Numbered from the stretch's first letter, positions 26,654 to 35,693 are shown. The stretch: 64,000 nucleotides of DNA from Bacterioplanes sanyensis (GCF_014652515.1 NZ_BMYY01000002.1:389450-453449), one strand, 5' to 3'. Numbers and translations: made by a program. The notes: a model not told the origin generated them from the sequence alone.

Positions 26654-29598
26654 GCGCTGTAATCCAACTCTTGTTCAGACGGCTGTAAACGGGGGAGGCT
26701 CACTTTAACACAGGTACCACGGCCGTCACGGACTGGGCTGTGAATACTGATACTGCCGTAGTGTTCTTCAATAATGCTGTACACCAGCGCCAGACCTAAG
26801 CCTGTGCCGGTGCCGACATCTTTAGTGGTGAAGAAAGGCTCAAAAATGCGATCCAGGGTATCGGGTGCAATGCCGTGGCCTTCATCGACCACCCGTAAGA
26901 TAACCTGATGTTCATCAGCTTCACTGGTGACTTGAATGCAATCGCCCGCTTCACTGGCATCGCGGGCGTTGCCGAGTAAGTTAACAAACACCTGTACCAA
27001 GCGCTGGGCGTCGCCCAGTACCTGCAGCTCTGGGTCGCAGCTGTTTTCAAACTGAATGTCCATACTGCGTTTGCTTAACCGCAGTAACTGCACGGCTTCT
27101 TCGACGCACTGGCAAATGGGCACCGCCTCGTGCTCACTCGATTGGTTGCCGGCGTGGGCAAAGTTCATCAGCGACTGCACAATGCGGCTGACGCGTTGGG
27201 TTTGCTCTTGAATCTGGCCGGCCATTTCTACCAGTTCTGGGTTGTCGGTTTCGTAACGAATCAACTGCGCCAAGCTGTCTATGCCGGTAATGGGGTTGCC
27301 GATTTCATGCGCTACGCCCGCCGCCAAGCGACCAATGGAGGCCAGTCGCTCACTGTGCATCAGCTCTTCTTCGAGCAGCTGGGTGTCGGTTTGATCTTCC
27401 ATCAGCACCACCATGCCACCGGGCTGGCCACCCGAAGGTTGAATCAGCGCTTTGTGCAAGCTGTACCAGCGCGGTCTGGCGCCGATGTCGATGCGTTGTT
27501 TGTGCACATGCATTTGCGGGCTGGCGATAAAGTCCAGCAACAACTCACACCAAGGGCTGGGCAGGCGCTTTAGGTGTGAGCCTGTTACGGTTTGCGCGCT
27601 GATGTTGGTGAGCTCTTGCATGGCTTGGTTCCACATCAAAATCTCGCCATCGTCGGCCAGTGAGCACACGCCCATGGGTAAACGCTCCAGAGTTTGGCGG
27701 TGGTAGCGGCGTAGGTTATCCAGCTCGCCGGCCAAGCCGCTGAGGCGATCGTGAAAGCCCTCTAAGCGCTGCTCGATTTGATAGATGTCTTCGCTCAGCT
27801 CGGCGTCCTCTTGAAACGGCAGTGAGCGGGTAATGATGTCGTGTGCCACCGTCGGCCCCATCAGGCCAGACAAGTTAGCCTCTAAGCGGGCGCGCAAACG
27901 ACGCAAGGCATAGGGGCGGTCTTCGTAGGAGGGCAAATGTAGGTCTTGTAACGCCTGGTAGACCTCGCGTTCAGCCACATAGCGCCCCAGCGGTTTGCTG
28001 AGGGATAAAATCACGTCATTGGAGTTGCCGGCCATCAGTGGCTTGCGGGTTGGCCGCGAGACGGTGTCGATGGAGCAGGCCTCGGCTGCGGATACCTCAG
28101 ACGGTTTTTGCCGGCTGAGCAAGCTGATCACAATAAACAGGGTTAAGTTGACCGTCATCGCCCCCATCGCTGCTAGGTGCCAGTTGTCTTCATCCACTGC
28201 CGGCAGTGGTAGTAATGGCACCTGCCAGCCTAGCGCGAGCTCAGAAAACGGCAGCAGCATGCCGTAGACCCAGGTGATGATGCCACCCAACAGCCCCAGC
28301 AAAAAGCCGTGGCGATTGGCTTTAGGCCAATACAACAAGCCCAATACACCGGGTAAAAACTGCACCGCAGCCACAAAGGCCAGCAACCCGAGGCGGTTAA
28401 GATCGAGATCGGCGCCGACCACGTAATAAAAGCCATAGGCCAGTAGCAAAATGGCGGCAATCAGCGTCCGGCGCATCCATAGCAGCCAACGGTAAAAATC
28501 GTGGCGCGGGCTGGGCTTATGAAACGGCAACACCAAGTGGTTGAGCAGCATGGCGGCCATGGCCAAGGTAATCACAATAATGATGCCGGAGGCCGCCGCT
28601 AACCCGCCCAAAAAGGTCAGAATGACCAGCGCTGGCGAGTCGAGCTTAAGGCCGATGCCAATGGCAAAGTATTCCGCCGGCGTATCGACCTGCATGTAGA
28701 CACCGGCCCATAAAATCGGCGGCACGGCCATGGCCATGGCCAGCAAAAACAGCGGAAATCCCCAGCTGGCTGGATGCAATGCTTGGGCGTTAACGTTTTC
28801 GGTAAAGGTCATATGAAACATATGTGGCATCACCACTGCCGCGGCAAAGAATACCAGTAGCAGGGTGCGCCAGGGGCCTTCTTGCAGGGTGACCAGTGGG
28901 GTGACCTGCTCACTGAGCAGACGATCCTGATTGTCCACCAGCCATTGCTCTAGGCCGCCGACTTCTGAAAACACGCCAAACAGTGCTACGCCAGCCAGAA
29001 TCAAAATGGCTGATAACTTGAGCAAGGATTCAAACGCCAGCGCCAGTACTAGGCCTTCGTGCTTTTCTCGCGGCGATACATGGCGCGCACCAAATAGCAC
29101 AGCGAACAAAATCATGGTCAGGCAAAAGCCAAAGGCCAGTTCGGCGGTGTCCCAATCGCCATTGAGCAAGTGCAATGTGTCGGCAATGGCGCGCAGCTGC
29201 AGGGTCAGCATCGGAATGACCACCGCCAGCATAAATACCGTTACCAGCATGCCGGCTAAGCGACTGCGATAGCGAAAGGCGAGTAAGTCAGCCAGCGAGC
29301 TAAGTTGGTAAATGCGAGTGATGTTAAGCAATGGCCGCAGCAAAATCGGCGACATCACAAAAGCACCGGCAATGCCGAGGTAGTAGGCCAAAAAGCCGTA
29401 GCCGTATTGGTGGGCTAAGCCGACCGAGCCATAAAACGCCCAAGCACTGGCATAAACGCCCAGCGACAGTACATACACCAGCGGATGGCGCACTAGGCGT
29501 CGTGGCACCCAGCCACGTTCGACGGCATAAGCGGTGGCGAATAATACGCCGAGGTAGCCGAATACGATCAACCCCAGTTGGTTCAGACTAAAGCTCAT
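26650..29598 (-). CDS. cbrA: Sensor histidine kinase CbrA (SSS transporter-like sensor)
   Basis: The protein has 982 residues, matching CbrA (983 in P. aeruginosa). Residues 1 to about 490 form a sodium:solute symporter-like domain of about 13 helices. A linker and PAS-like region (GVCSLADDGEILMWNQAMQEL) follow, then HisKA with the H-box RLASIGRLAAGVAHEIGNPI and an HATPase domain with N, G1 (VVDEGHGIAPD) and G2 (GTGLGLALV) boxes. The transport domain binds histidine in Pseudomonas CbrA (family knowledge). The ATG at 29598, after GGGGGA, is preferred to a start 15 bases upstream. The start is overlapped by a small membrane ORF. Confidence 0.95.
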   Translation of the reverse strand: MSFSLNQLGLIVFGYLGVLFATAYAVERGWVPRRLVRHPLVYVLSLGVYASAWAFYGSVGLAHQYGYGFLAYYLGIAGAFVMSPILLRPLLNITRIYQLSSLADLLAFRYRSRLAGMLVTVFMLAVVIPMLTLQLRAIADTLHLLNGDWDTAELAFGFCLTMILFAVLFGARHVSPREKHEGLVLALAFESLLKLSAILILAGVALFGVFSEVGGLEQWLVDNQDRLLSEQVTPLVTLQEGPWRTLLLVFFAAAVVMPHMFHMTFTENVNAQALHPASWGFPLFLLAMAMAVPPILWAGVYMQVDTPAEYFAIGIGLKLDSPALVILTFLGGLAAASGIIIVITLAMAAMLLNHLVLPFHKPSPRHDFYRWLLWMRRTLIAAILLLAYGFYYVVGADLDLNRLGLLAFVAAVQFLPGVLGLLYWPKANRHGFLLGLLGGIITWVYGMLLPFSELALGWQVPLLPLPAVDEDNWHLAAMGAMTVNLTLFIVISLLSRQKPSEVSAAEACSIDTVSRPTRKPLMAGNSNDVILSLSKPLGRYVAEREVYQALQDLHLPSYEDRPYALRRLRARLEANLSGLMGPTVAHDIITRSLPFQEDAELSEDIYQIEQRLEGFHDRLSGLAGELDNLRRYHRQTLERLPMGVCSLADDGEILMWNQAMQELTNISAQTVTGSHLKRLPSPWCELLLDFIASPQMHVHKQRIDIGARPRWYSLHKALIQPSGGQPGGMVVLMEDQTDTQLLEEELMHSERLASIGRLAAGVAHEIGNPITGIDSLAQLIRYETDNPELVEMAGQIQEQTQRVSRIVQSLMNFAHAGNQSSEHEAVPICQCVEEAVQLLRLSKRSMDIQFENSCDPELQVLGDAQRLVQVFVNLLGNARDASEAGDCIQVTSEADEHQVILRVVDEGHGIAPDTLDRIFEPFFTTKDVGTGTGLGLALVYSIIEEHYGSISIHSPVRDGRGTCVKVSLPRLQPSEQELDYSA

Positions 29599-29764
29599 CG
29601 TCCCCCCGGGCATGATTCAACCACACGTAAAAGGCGATCAGCACAAACCAGATGGCAAACGGTCGATACCAGGCGCCACGGGCGTCCAGCCACCAGTCCA
29701 TCATTACTGGCGAGAGCAGATAAATGCCCACTAATAGCAGCAGGCCAAGACGATAATCGTACAT
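29588..29764 (-). CDS. 58-residue membrane protein overlapping cbrA start (CbrX-like)
   Basis: A small frame too short for standard ORF cut-offs. It encodes MYDYRLGLLLLVGIYLLSPV..., with two hydrophobic segments (residues 6-22 and 37-50) and a polar tail HARGDDEL. An AGGGA Shine-Dalgarno precedes the ATG. Its stop lies 11 bases inside cbrA, so it can couple cbrA translation. Pseudomonas putida has a short ORF, cbrX, in this position (from memory); sequence orthology was not checked. Confidence 0.7.
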   Translation of the reverse strand: MYDYRLGLLLLVGIYLLSPVMMDWWLDARGAWYRPFAIWFVLIAFYVWLNHARGDDEL

Positions 29765-29826
29765 GCAGTCCCTAGATATGTGTCGGCATCAGTGCCAGCC
29801 AAAAAAGCGACGGCAAGCGTAACACA

Positions 29827-30696
29827 TCAATGACGAAAGGCGGCGGGGGCTGGCTTAGCTTGTTGTCCGGCTAACGCGTCGGGTTGCCAGTGCTCGCATC
29901 CCCATGCCAGTAGCGCGGCGTTGCCGGCCTGTTGCAGTGCTTTGGGCGGCTGTTGACCTAACCAATCCAGTACTTGCCACAGCGTGCCGCCGCTGGCGTC
30001 CACCTCAATCGGCTGGGCAAGGTTTTGCTTGCTAAGTTTTTGGCCATTGGGTTCCAGCGCCACGGGTAAATGAGCATACACGGGTGTTGGTAATTCAAGT
30101 GCCTGTTGCAGCAGCAGTTGCATGGGGGTGGAGTCGATTAAGTCGATGCCACGGGTAATGTGCGTTATGCCCTGATCGGCATCATCGACCACCACCGCCA
30201 GTTGATAGGACCATAAGCCCTCGCGGCGGCGAATGACAAAATCACCTAGGTCAGCTAAGTGTGCTTGGTAGTGCCCCTGGTATTGATCTTCAAAACTCAG
30301 CTCACCGCTGGGGCAAAGAAATCGCCAGGCCATATCGGTATCGTTGGCCGTAGCGCTGTTGCAAATGCCTGCGTGGGGACGGCCTGCGAGCTGTTTGCGC
30401 GAGCAGCGGCAAGGAAACGCCAGTTGTTGTTGGCGCAACTGCTGCAAAGCCTGTTGGTAGGCGTCGCTGCGCTGGCTTTGATAGCGGACATCGCCGTCCC
30501 AGTGCAGCTGGTAGGCTTCGAGAGTGCGTAAAATGTCGTCGCTGGCACCGGGCTGTTGTCGCGGTGGGTCGAGGTCTTCAATGCGCACCAGCCACTGGCC
30601 GCCACGCGAGCGCATATCTAGGTAACTGGCGACCGCCGCAAGCAAAGAGCCAAAATGCAGCGGGCCGGTAGGGGAAGGGGCAAAACGACCTTTCAT
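29827..30696 (-). CDS. gluQ: Glutamyl-Q tRNA(Asp) synthetase
   Basis: A 289-residue truncated class I synthetase (YadB). The HIGH-like motif is in GRFAPSPTGPLHFGSLLAAV. A cysteine zinc-site region follows (CRCSRKQ), and the KMSKS-like motif is QKLSKQN. It lacks an anticodon-binding domain and glutamylates queuosine at tRNA-Asp position 34. I chose the ATG at 30696; an in-frame GTG four codons upstream is possible. It follows dksA, as in Pseudomonas and E. coli. Confidence 0.94.
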   Translation of the reverse strand: MKGRFAPSPTGPLHFGSLLAAVASYLDMRSRGGQWLVRIEDLDPPRQQPGASDDILRTLEAYQLHWDGDVRYQSQRSDAYQQALQQLRQQQLAFPCRCSRKQLAGRPHAGICNSATANDTDMAWRFLCPSGELSFEDQYQGHYQAHLADLGDFVIRRREGLWSYQLAVVVDDADQGITHITRGIDLIDSTPMQLLLQQALELPTPVYAHLPVALEPNGQKLSKQNLAQPIEVDASGGTLWQVLDWLGQQPPKALQQAGNAALLAWGCEHWQPDALAGQQAKPAPAAFRH

Positions 30697-30729
30697 AGAG
30701 AAGTGCACGGGGCTGTGCCCCGTAGCAGA

Positions 30730-31164
30730 TTAAACGCCGAGCTGTTTTTCTTTGATTTCAGCCAGGGTTTTGCAGTCGATGCACAGATCGGCAGTGGGGC
30801 GGGCCTCAAGGCGGCGAATGCCAATCTCGATACCACAGGCTTTGCAGAAGCCGTAGTCACCGCTGTCGATTAAATCGAGGGTTTTTTCAATTTTTTTGAT
30901 CAACTTACGCTCACGGTCACGAGTGCGCAGTTCCAAGTTGAATTCTTCTTCCTGGCTGGCACGGTCGTTGGGGTCGGCGTAGTTATTGACCTCGGTTTGC
31001 ATGTGCTCTTTGGTGCGATCCACTTCTTCCATCAGCTCCTGCTTCCAATTTTGCAGGATCTGGGTGAAGTGCTCGACCTGAGCATCGTTCATGTACTCTT
31101 CACCCGCCTTGATCTCGTAAGGAGTGAAGTTGGACAAAGCAAATTCTTTTTTCTGTTCCGGCAT
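30730..31164 (-). CDS. dksA: RNA polymerase-binding transcription factor DksA
   Basis: A 144-residue DksA. The coiled-coil tip carries DPNDRASQEEEFNLELRTRDRER, with the two aspartates and alanine needed for action on RNA polymerase. The zinc finger cysteines are in FCKACG and LCIDC (4-Cys type). It amplifies ppGpp effects at stringent promoters. The dksA-gluQ-cbrA order matches Pseudomonas. Confidence 0.97.
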   Translation of the reverse strand: MPEQKKEFALSNFTPYEIKAGEEYMNDAQVEHFTQILQNWKQELMEEVDRTKEHMQTEVNNYADPNDRASQEEEFNLELRTRDRERKLIKKIEKTLDLIDSGDYGFCKACGIEIGIRRLEARPTADLCIDCKTLAEIKEKQLGV

Positions 31165-31362
31165 CGCTTACCGCCTCACCTGGTTCGCCGGTCATGCCGG
31201 CATCGGTTCCATGCGCACTTAGGCCACTATGCGCCTAGTGCGATCCAAATGACAAGGCGGGGAAACTATCAGATCTGTGTCAGAGCGCCAACTATTTGTT
31301 TGCTTTCTGTCGATCAGCACGGACAATGGCGCATTTTCTGAGCAATTTGGTGGACACTTGCC

Positions 31363-32571
31363 ATGAATGACAGCTTGCCCGACGCACAACGCCGCTCACA
31401 GCACATTGCCCCGTTTCAGGTCATGGCCATTTTGGAACAGGCCCAAGCGTTGGAGGCGGCGGGTGAAGACGTTATTCATCTGCAAGTCGGCGAGCCAGAT
31501 TTCGCCACCCCAGAGCCCATGGTCGAAGCCGCGGTAACGGCACTGCGCGCCGGTCAAACACGTTACACCCCAGCTCTCGGTATGCCCGCGCTGCGTGAGC
31601 GCTTGGCGCATTATTATCAGCAACGCTTTGGCGTACATATCAGCCCACGGCAAGTGGTATTAACACCGGGAGCGTCGGGGGCTTTGCTGCTGCTCACCGC
31701 CGCCCGGCTAGAGCAAGGCCAAACCATGCTGTTGGCAGACCCGGGTTACCCCTGTAACCGCCATTTTGCGCGCGTATTTGAAGCTCATGGGCAGTTGGTG
31801 CCTGGCGATCCGACGGCGGGGTTGCAGCTCACACCGCAACAGGTTAGGCAACACTGGCAGGCGCAAACGCGCGTGGCGCTGGTGGCGTCACCGGCCAACC
31901 CTACGGGCACTGTGTTGAGCCTGCCACAGTTGCAGGGCTTGCATCAGGCGGTCAGCGAGCAAGGCGGCGAGCTGTGGGTGGATGAGATTTATCAGGGGCT
32001 GAACTACGGCGCGCCTGGCTCTGACGCTAGCCAAGCCCCCGCCATTGAGACCGCTTTGCAGCTGGGCCAAGGTGACAACTTGGTGGTGCTCAACAGTTTT
32101 TCTAAGTTCTTTGGCATGACAGGTTGGCGTCTGGGCTGGGCGGTGGTGCCCGAAGCCTGGGTCGAAACCCTGGACACCCTGGCGCAAAACTTGTTTTTAG
32201 CGCCGTCGACTCCGGCGCAACATGCCGCGCTGGCAGCTTTTGGCGACGATACCTTGGCCATTCTTGAGGCGCGCCGCCAGGAGCTGCAGCTGCGCCGTGA
32301 TTATTTGCTGCAAGCTTTGCCAGACTTGGGCTTTAAGCTTGCGGTGGTGCCAGACGGCGCGTTTTATGTGTACGCCGATGCCAGCGATTTAACCGACGAC
32401 AGCCTGAGCTTTTGCCAACAGGCCCTAGCGGCGACGGGCGTGGCCTTTACGCCGGGAACAGACTTTGGCGAGCACCAAGCTAAGCAGCATGTGCGCTTTG
32501 CTTTCACCACGCCATTGTCGCGTTTGCAGCAGGCAATGGCGCGCTTGCAGCAGTGGCTGGAGCGGCGTTAA
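31363..32571 (+). CDS. PLP-dependent aminotransferase, class I/II
   Basis: A 402-residue fold-type I aminotransferase. Residues include the substrate loop GEPDFATPE (44-52), SPANPTG (176-182) with the cofactor-binding Asn, and the Schiff-base lysine in SFSKFFGMTGWRLGW (Lys248), with the C-terminal arginine in HVRFAFTTPLSR. The closest types are aspartate/alanine or aromatic aminotransferases; the substrate is not clear. It is directly followed by sfsA with a one-base overlap. Confidence 0.85.
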   Translation: MNDSLPDAQRRSQHIAPFQVMAILEQAQALEAAGEDVIHLQVGEPDFATPEPMVEAAVTALRAGQTRYTPALGMPALRERLAHYYQQRFGVHISPRQVVLTPGASGALLLLTAARLEQGQTMLLADPGYPCNRHFARVFEAHGQLVPGDPTAGLQLTPQQVRQHWQAQTRVALVASPANPTGTVLSLPQLQGLHQAVSEQGGELWVDEIYQGLNYGAPGSDASQAPAIETALQLGQGDNLVVLNSFSKFFGMTGWRLGWAVVPEAWVETLDTLAQNLFLAPSTPAQHAALAAFGDDTLAILEARRQELQLRRDYLLQALPDLGFKLAVVPDGAFYVYADASDLTDDSLSFCQQALAATGVAFTPGTDFGEHQAKQHVRFAFTTPLSRLQQAMARLQQWLERR

Positions 32572-33284
32572 TGCAGTATCCAGCGCTGCAGCCCGCCACT
32601 TTGATCAAACGCTACAAGCGCTTTTTGGCCGATGTTGAACTGGCGGATGGGCAAGTCATAACCGTTCACTGCCCTAACACGGGTTCGATGAAGCGTTGTG
32701 CCGAACCGGGCAGTCGGGTGTGGTTGCTCGACAGCCACAATGACAAGCGCAAATATCGCCACAGTTGGGAGTGGGTTGAAGTCGATGGCCGATATCTCGC
32801 CTGCATCAATACTCAGCGCGCCAATCAGTTGGTGGCAGAGGCGCTAGCAGAAGGACGTGTGACCGATTTGCACGGCTATGATGAGATCATCAAAGAGCCC
32901 AAGGTCAGTGACGGTCGGCTGGATTTTTTATTGCGCGCCGCCCAGCTGGCGGATGCCTACGTTGAAGTCAAAAGCGTGACTCTGCTGCCGGAGCGCAATG
33001 GCTCGCGCTTGGGCAGTTTTCCCGATGCTGTGACCGAGCGCGGACGCAAGCACTTGCTGCGCCTGCAGCAACTTAAGGCCGAAGGGCATCGCGCTGTGTT
33101 GCTGTTTTGCGTCGCCCATGAGGGCATTGAGCAAGTGACGGTGGCGGATGACATCGACCCAGCTTATGGCGCCACCTTACGTGAGGTGATGGCGGCCGGT
33201 GTGGAGGTGATGGCTTGGCAGGTCGCCTTTAACCAACACCCTGCGGGCATGAAGCTGGCGCGACCGTTAGAACTGCTGCTCTAG
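32571..33284 (+). CDS. sfsA: Sugar fermentation stimulation protein SfsA
   Basis: A 237-residue SfsA (E. coli 234). Family features are IKRYKRFLADVEL, HCPNTGSMKRCAEPGS, YVEVKSVTLLPE and FPDAVTERGRKHLLRL. It has an OB-like N-terminal domain and a restriction-endonuclease-like core; the protein binds DNA, but its cellular role remains unclear. The ATG overlaps the upstream stop (TAATG). The longer open frame at 32553 would overlap the aminotransferase. Confidence 0.95.
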   Translation: MQYPALQPATLIKRYKRFLADVELADGQVITVHCPNTGSMKRCAEPGSRVWLLDSHNDKRKYRHSWEWVEVDGRYLACINTQRANQLVAEALAEGRVTDLHGYDEIIKEPKVSDGRLDFLLRAAQLADAYVEVKSVTLLPERNGSRLGSFPDAVTERGRKHLLRLQQLKAEGHRAVLLFCVAHEGIEQVTVADDIDPAYGATLREVMAAGVEVMAWQVAFNQHPAGMKLARPLELLL

Positions 33285-33294
33285 TTTTTCTGCG

Positions 33295-33624
33295 CTAGAG
33301 CCGAACCCAAAGCCTGCCTTGCTCATCGCAGCGACAGGGCACCGAGGTTAAGGACTGGCCCTGACAAGGGCCAGCGATGCAATCGCCGCTGTCGATTAAA
33401 AACAACGCCCCGTGAGTGGCGCATTGAATGAGAGCGCCTTCGCTGTCGAGAAACTGGTCCGGCAACCACTCCAACTCGATGCCTAGATGCGGGCACTGAT
33501 TGCGGTAAGCGTAAAACTGCCCGTGCTTGTGAACCACAAAAATCGCCGTGCCATCCACCTCAAAGCCTTTGCTTTGACCTTCCGCTATTGCGCTGCTGTG
33601 GCACAATGCCTGCTCTTTGCTCAT
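33295..33624 (-). CDS. Rieske [2Fe-2S] domain protein
   Basis: A 109-residue single-domain Rieske protein. The cluster ligands are in CPHLG (Cys44, His46) and CATHG (Cys68, His71). The size fits a ferredoxin-like or NirD-like electron carrier rather than a membrane bc1 subunit, and no signal peptide is visible. It is divergent from the FecCD permease by 21 bases, so the two promoters must overlap. Confidence 0.88.
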   Translation of the reverse strand: MSKEQALCHSSAIAEGQSKGFEVDGTAIFVVHKHGQFYAYRNQCPHLGIELEWLPDQFLDSEGALIQCATHGALFLIDSGDCIAGPCQGQSLTSVPCRCDEQGRLWVRL

Positions 33625-33645
33625 TGTTAAGGCCTTGTCGCTGTC

Positions 33646-34620
33646 ATGTTGCGCCGCGAGCTTATCCCGCCATTGTTGTTGTTGCTAGTCCCGCTGTGTT
33701 TGCTGGCGGGTGTGTTTATCGGTAGCCAAAGCTGGAGTTGGCTATGGCAATCGGGTACCGGTCAGATGGTGCTGTGGCAGATCCGCATGCCAAGAGTGCT
33801 GCTGGCCTTTTTGATCGGTGCGGTGCTGGCTTGGGCTGGGGTGCTGATTCAGGGCGTGGTGCGCAACCCGTTGGCAGACCCGGGGTTAATTGGCGTTTCG
33901 GGCGGGGCGGCGGTGGGGGCGGCCTTGTATTTGGCCTTAGCCAGTCATTGGCCCGTGGCTCTGCAAACCCTGTTTGCCTTTTCAGGTGCTTGGTTGGCGC
34001 TGTTGCTGGTATTGCGTTTGGGCCTGAGCGGTGCATCGCTGCACGCCATGAGCTTTCTGATTCTCGCCGGCATTGCCGTCAACGTGATGGCCAGTGCCGT
34101 CATTGGGCTGTTGTCGTATTTGGCGAGTGACAGCGCGCTGCGGCAAATCACTTTTTGGTCATTAGGGAGTTTGAGTGGCGCCAACTGGAGCTGGGTGGCG
34201 GCATTGACGGCGGTACTGCTGGCGGCACTGTGGTATTGGCCCAAGCGCCTGCGCCAATTGGATGCCTTGCTGCTGGGCGAAACCGAAGCGCGCTCGTTAG
34301 GGGTCAATGTGGCGCAGCTGCAAGGCCGCACCGTGGTGTGGGTGGCGCTGATGATCAGTGTCGCCGTCAGTGCCAGCGGTATCATTGGTTTTGTTGGCTT
34401 GGTCAGCCCGCACATCGCACGCCTGCTGGTGGGGGCGGCGCACCGTCGGGTATTGCCCGTGGCGGTGGTGTTGGGCGGTTGCCTGATGGTGTTGGCCGAT
34501 GCGGTGGCGCGGGCGTTAATTGCACCGGCTGAGCTACCCATTGGTATTGTCACCAGCTTATTGGGTGCGCCTGTGTTTATCTCTTTATTGCTGCGAGAAA
34601 AGCGACGTTTGTCATGGTGA
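33646..34620 (+). CDS. FecCD/BtuC-type ABC permease, probably heme or iron-siderophore uptake
   Basis: A 324-residue permease with about nine to ten transmembrane helices. It contains the FecCD signatures LWQIRMPRVLLAFLIGAVLA, QGVVRNPLADPGLIGVSGGA, FWSLGSLSGANW and GFVGLVSPHIARLL. It forms a dimer that takes a ligand from a periplasmic binding protein. The ATPase gene overlaps its 3' end by 7 bases. Neither a binding protein nor a TonB receptor is present in the window. The adjacent PrrF-like RNAs and CbpA-like gene fit a PhuU/HmuU heme role. Confidence 0.85.
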   Translation: MLRRELIPPLLLLLVPLCLLAGVFIGSQSWSWLWQSGTGQMVLWQIRMPRVLLAFLIGAVLAWAGVLIQGVVRNPLADPGLIGVSGGAAVGAALYLALASHWPVALQTLFAFSGAWLALLLVLRLGLSGASLHAMSFLILAGIAVNVMASAVIGLLSYLASDSALRQITFWSLGSLSGANWSWVAALTAVLLAALWYWPKRLRQLDALLLGETEARSLGVNVAQLQGRTVVWVALMISVAVSASGIIGFVGLVSPHIARLLVGAAHRRVLPVAVVLGGCLMVLADAVARALIAPAELPIGIVTSLLGAPVFISLLLREKRRLSW

Positions 34621-35354
34621 TGCAACTGCACAATATTGGCGTCAACCGTGGCGCTGTGGCCATTGTCGATGGCATTGAGTTAAGTGTTCGGCGGGGCGAA
34701 ATTCTGATGCTGTTGGGCCCTAATGGCGCTGGTAAATCGACCCTGTTGCAAGTAATGGCTGGGCTTGAGTCACCCTCACGTGGCGAACTCAAGCTCGATG
34801 GTGAGCAGCCACAGCATTGGAGCCGTCAACAGTGGGCCAATACGGTCAGCTTTTTGCCGCAACTCAGTGCGCTGTCATTTCCACTGACGGTGGCGGAAGT
34901 GGTGGCACTGGGTAGTCTCAATCAACAGTCGGTGGTGCATGAGCGCCAAGCTTTGCAGCAGGCATTGCAGTACTGGGACATCGACTATTTGGCGCAGCAA
35001 CAAGTGCGCTGGTTATCCGGCGGTGAGCAGCAACGGGTGCAGCTGGCGCGCAGTTGGCTGCAAGCCCAACAGGGTCAGCTGTGGTTGTTAGATGAGCCGC
35101 TTAGCGCCTTGGACTTGCGCCATCAAAAGCAGTGCCTGCAGTTAGCGCGCGACTACGCCAGCGCGGGCAAGGCGGTGGTAATGGTGATTCATGACCTTAA
35201 TCTGGCATGGCAGTGTGCTGATCGAGTGGCGTTGCTGTGTTGTGGCCGCTTGATGGCACAGGGCACACCAGAGCAGGTGCTGAAGGAGTCGTTACTGAGC
35301 GAGGTGTTTGAAGTGCCGGTATCCACGGTTGGCGGGGTGATTCGCTGGCGCTAA
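34614..35354 (+). CDS. ABC transporter ATPase, HmuV/PhuV-like
   Basis: A 246-residue ATPase. Walker A is GPNGAGKST, the Q-loop is in SFLPQLSAL, the signature is LSGGEQQRVQLARSWLQ, Walker B is LWLLDEPLSALD and the switch histidine is in VIHDLN. The AQGTPEQVLKESLLSEVFEV tail is characteristic of heme/siderophore importers. Its stop codon is adjacent to the U-tract of the opposing sRNA terminator. An alternative ATG lies two codons downstream. Confidence 0.88.
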   Translation: MVMQLHNIGVNRGAVAIVDGIELSVRRGEILMLLGPNGAGKSTLLQVMAGLESPSRGELKLDGEQPQHWSRQQWANTVSFLPQLSALSFPLTVAEVVALGSLNQQSVVHERQALQQALQYWDIDYLAQQQVRWLSGGEQQRVQLARSWLQAQQGQLWLLDEPLSALDLRHQKQCLQLARDYASAGKAVVMVIHDLNLAWQCADRVALLCCGRLMAQGTPEQVLKESLLSEVFEVPVSTVGGVIRWR

Positions 35355-35468
35355 AAAAACGCCCCTCAAATGAGGGGCAAAGCAACCGTGATTAGCTTGA
35401 TGAGAGAGATCACAATCCATTGCAATGGCTCTGGATTCTGAACACCGACACCATCGCTGGCGTCGACA
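35353..35468 (-). ncRNA. Predicted Fur-regulated sRNA, PrrF-like, downstream copy
   Basis: About 116 bases from a predicted start near 35468 to an intrinsic terminator (GCCCCTCA with TGAGGGGC, 35361-35378, then T7 on the minus strand). It shares an identical 37-base block (35382-35418) and GTGTTCAGAATCCAG with the upstream copy. The Fur-box promoter, size, tandem pairing and location between a CbpA-like gene and heme ABC genes match prrF1/prrF2 of P. aeruginosa, which block translation of iron-using proteins when iron is scarce. Confidence 0.78.
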
Positions 35469-35474
35469 AAACCT

Positions 35475-35520
35475 ACTGTAGAGATCCTAAACGCTCTAGT
35501 CAATAATAATTCTCATTTAT
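35475..35520 (-). promoter_or_regulatory. Promoter and Fur box of the downstream PrrF-like sRNA
   Basis: On the minus strand TTGACT (35498-35503) and TACAGT (35475-35480) are 17 bases apart. A Fur-like box, ATAAATGAGAATTATTATTG (35501-35520), overlaps the -35 element, the expected arrangement for iron repression. Confidence 0.75.
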
Positions 35521-35574
35521 ATTTAAGAATTTGTTTTCTTTCCATGGTTGGCGCGTTTGGCGTGATCGATAGGC

Positions 35575-35687
35575 AAAAAAAAGCCCCTCAATGAGGGGCC
35601 AATGCAACCGTGATTAGCTTGATGAGAGAGATCACAATCCGGGCCGAAGCTGGATTCTGAACACCGGAGCCATCTCTGACGCCGATG
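35575..35687 (-). ncRNA. Predicted Fur-regulated sRNA, PrrF-like, upstream copy
   Basis: About 113 bases, ending in GCCCCTCA/TGAGGGGC (35583-35599) and T8 on the minus strand. It contains the same 37-base block as its partner (35604-35640), flanked by a diverged stem region. If the terminator leaks, transcription through both units would give an RNA of about 335 bases, comparable in design with the long PrrH form described in P. aeruginosa; this is inferred. Confidence 0.78.
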
Positions 35688-35693
35688 AATGCT

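Noticed and set aside
33945-34631. 228-codon minus-strand frame opposite the FecCD permease
   Set aside because: Composition (Thr/Ala/Asn-rich, no domains) shows an antisense shadow of the membrane protein.
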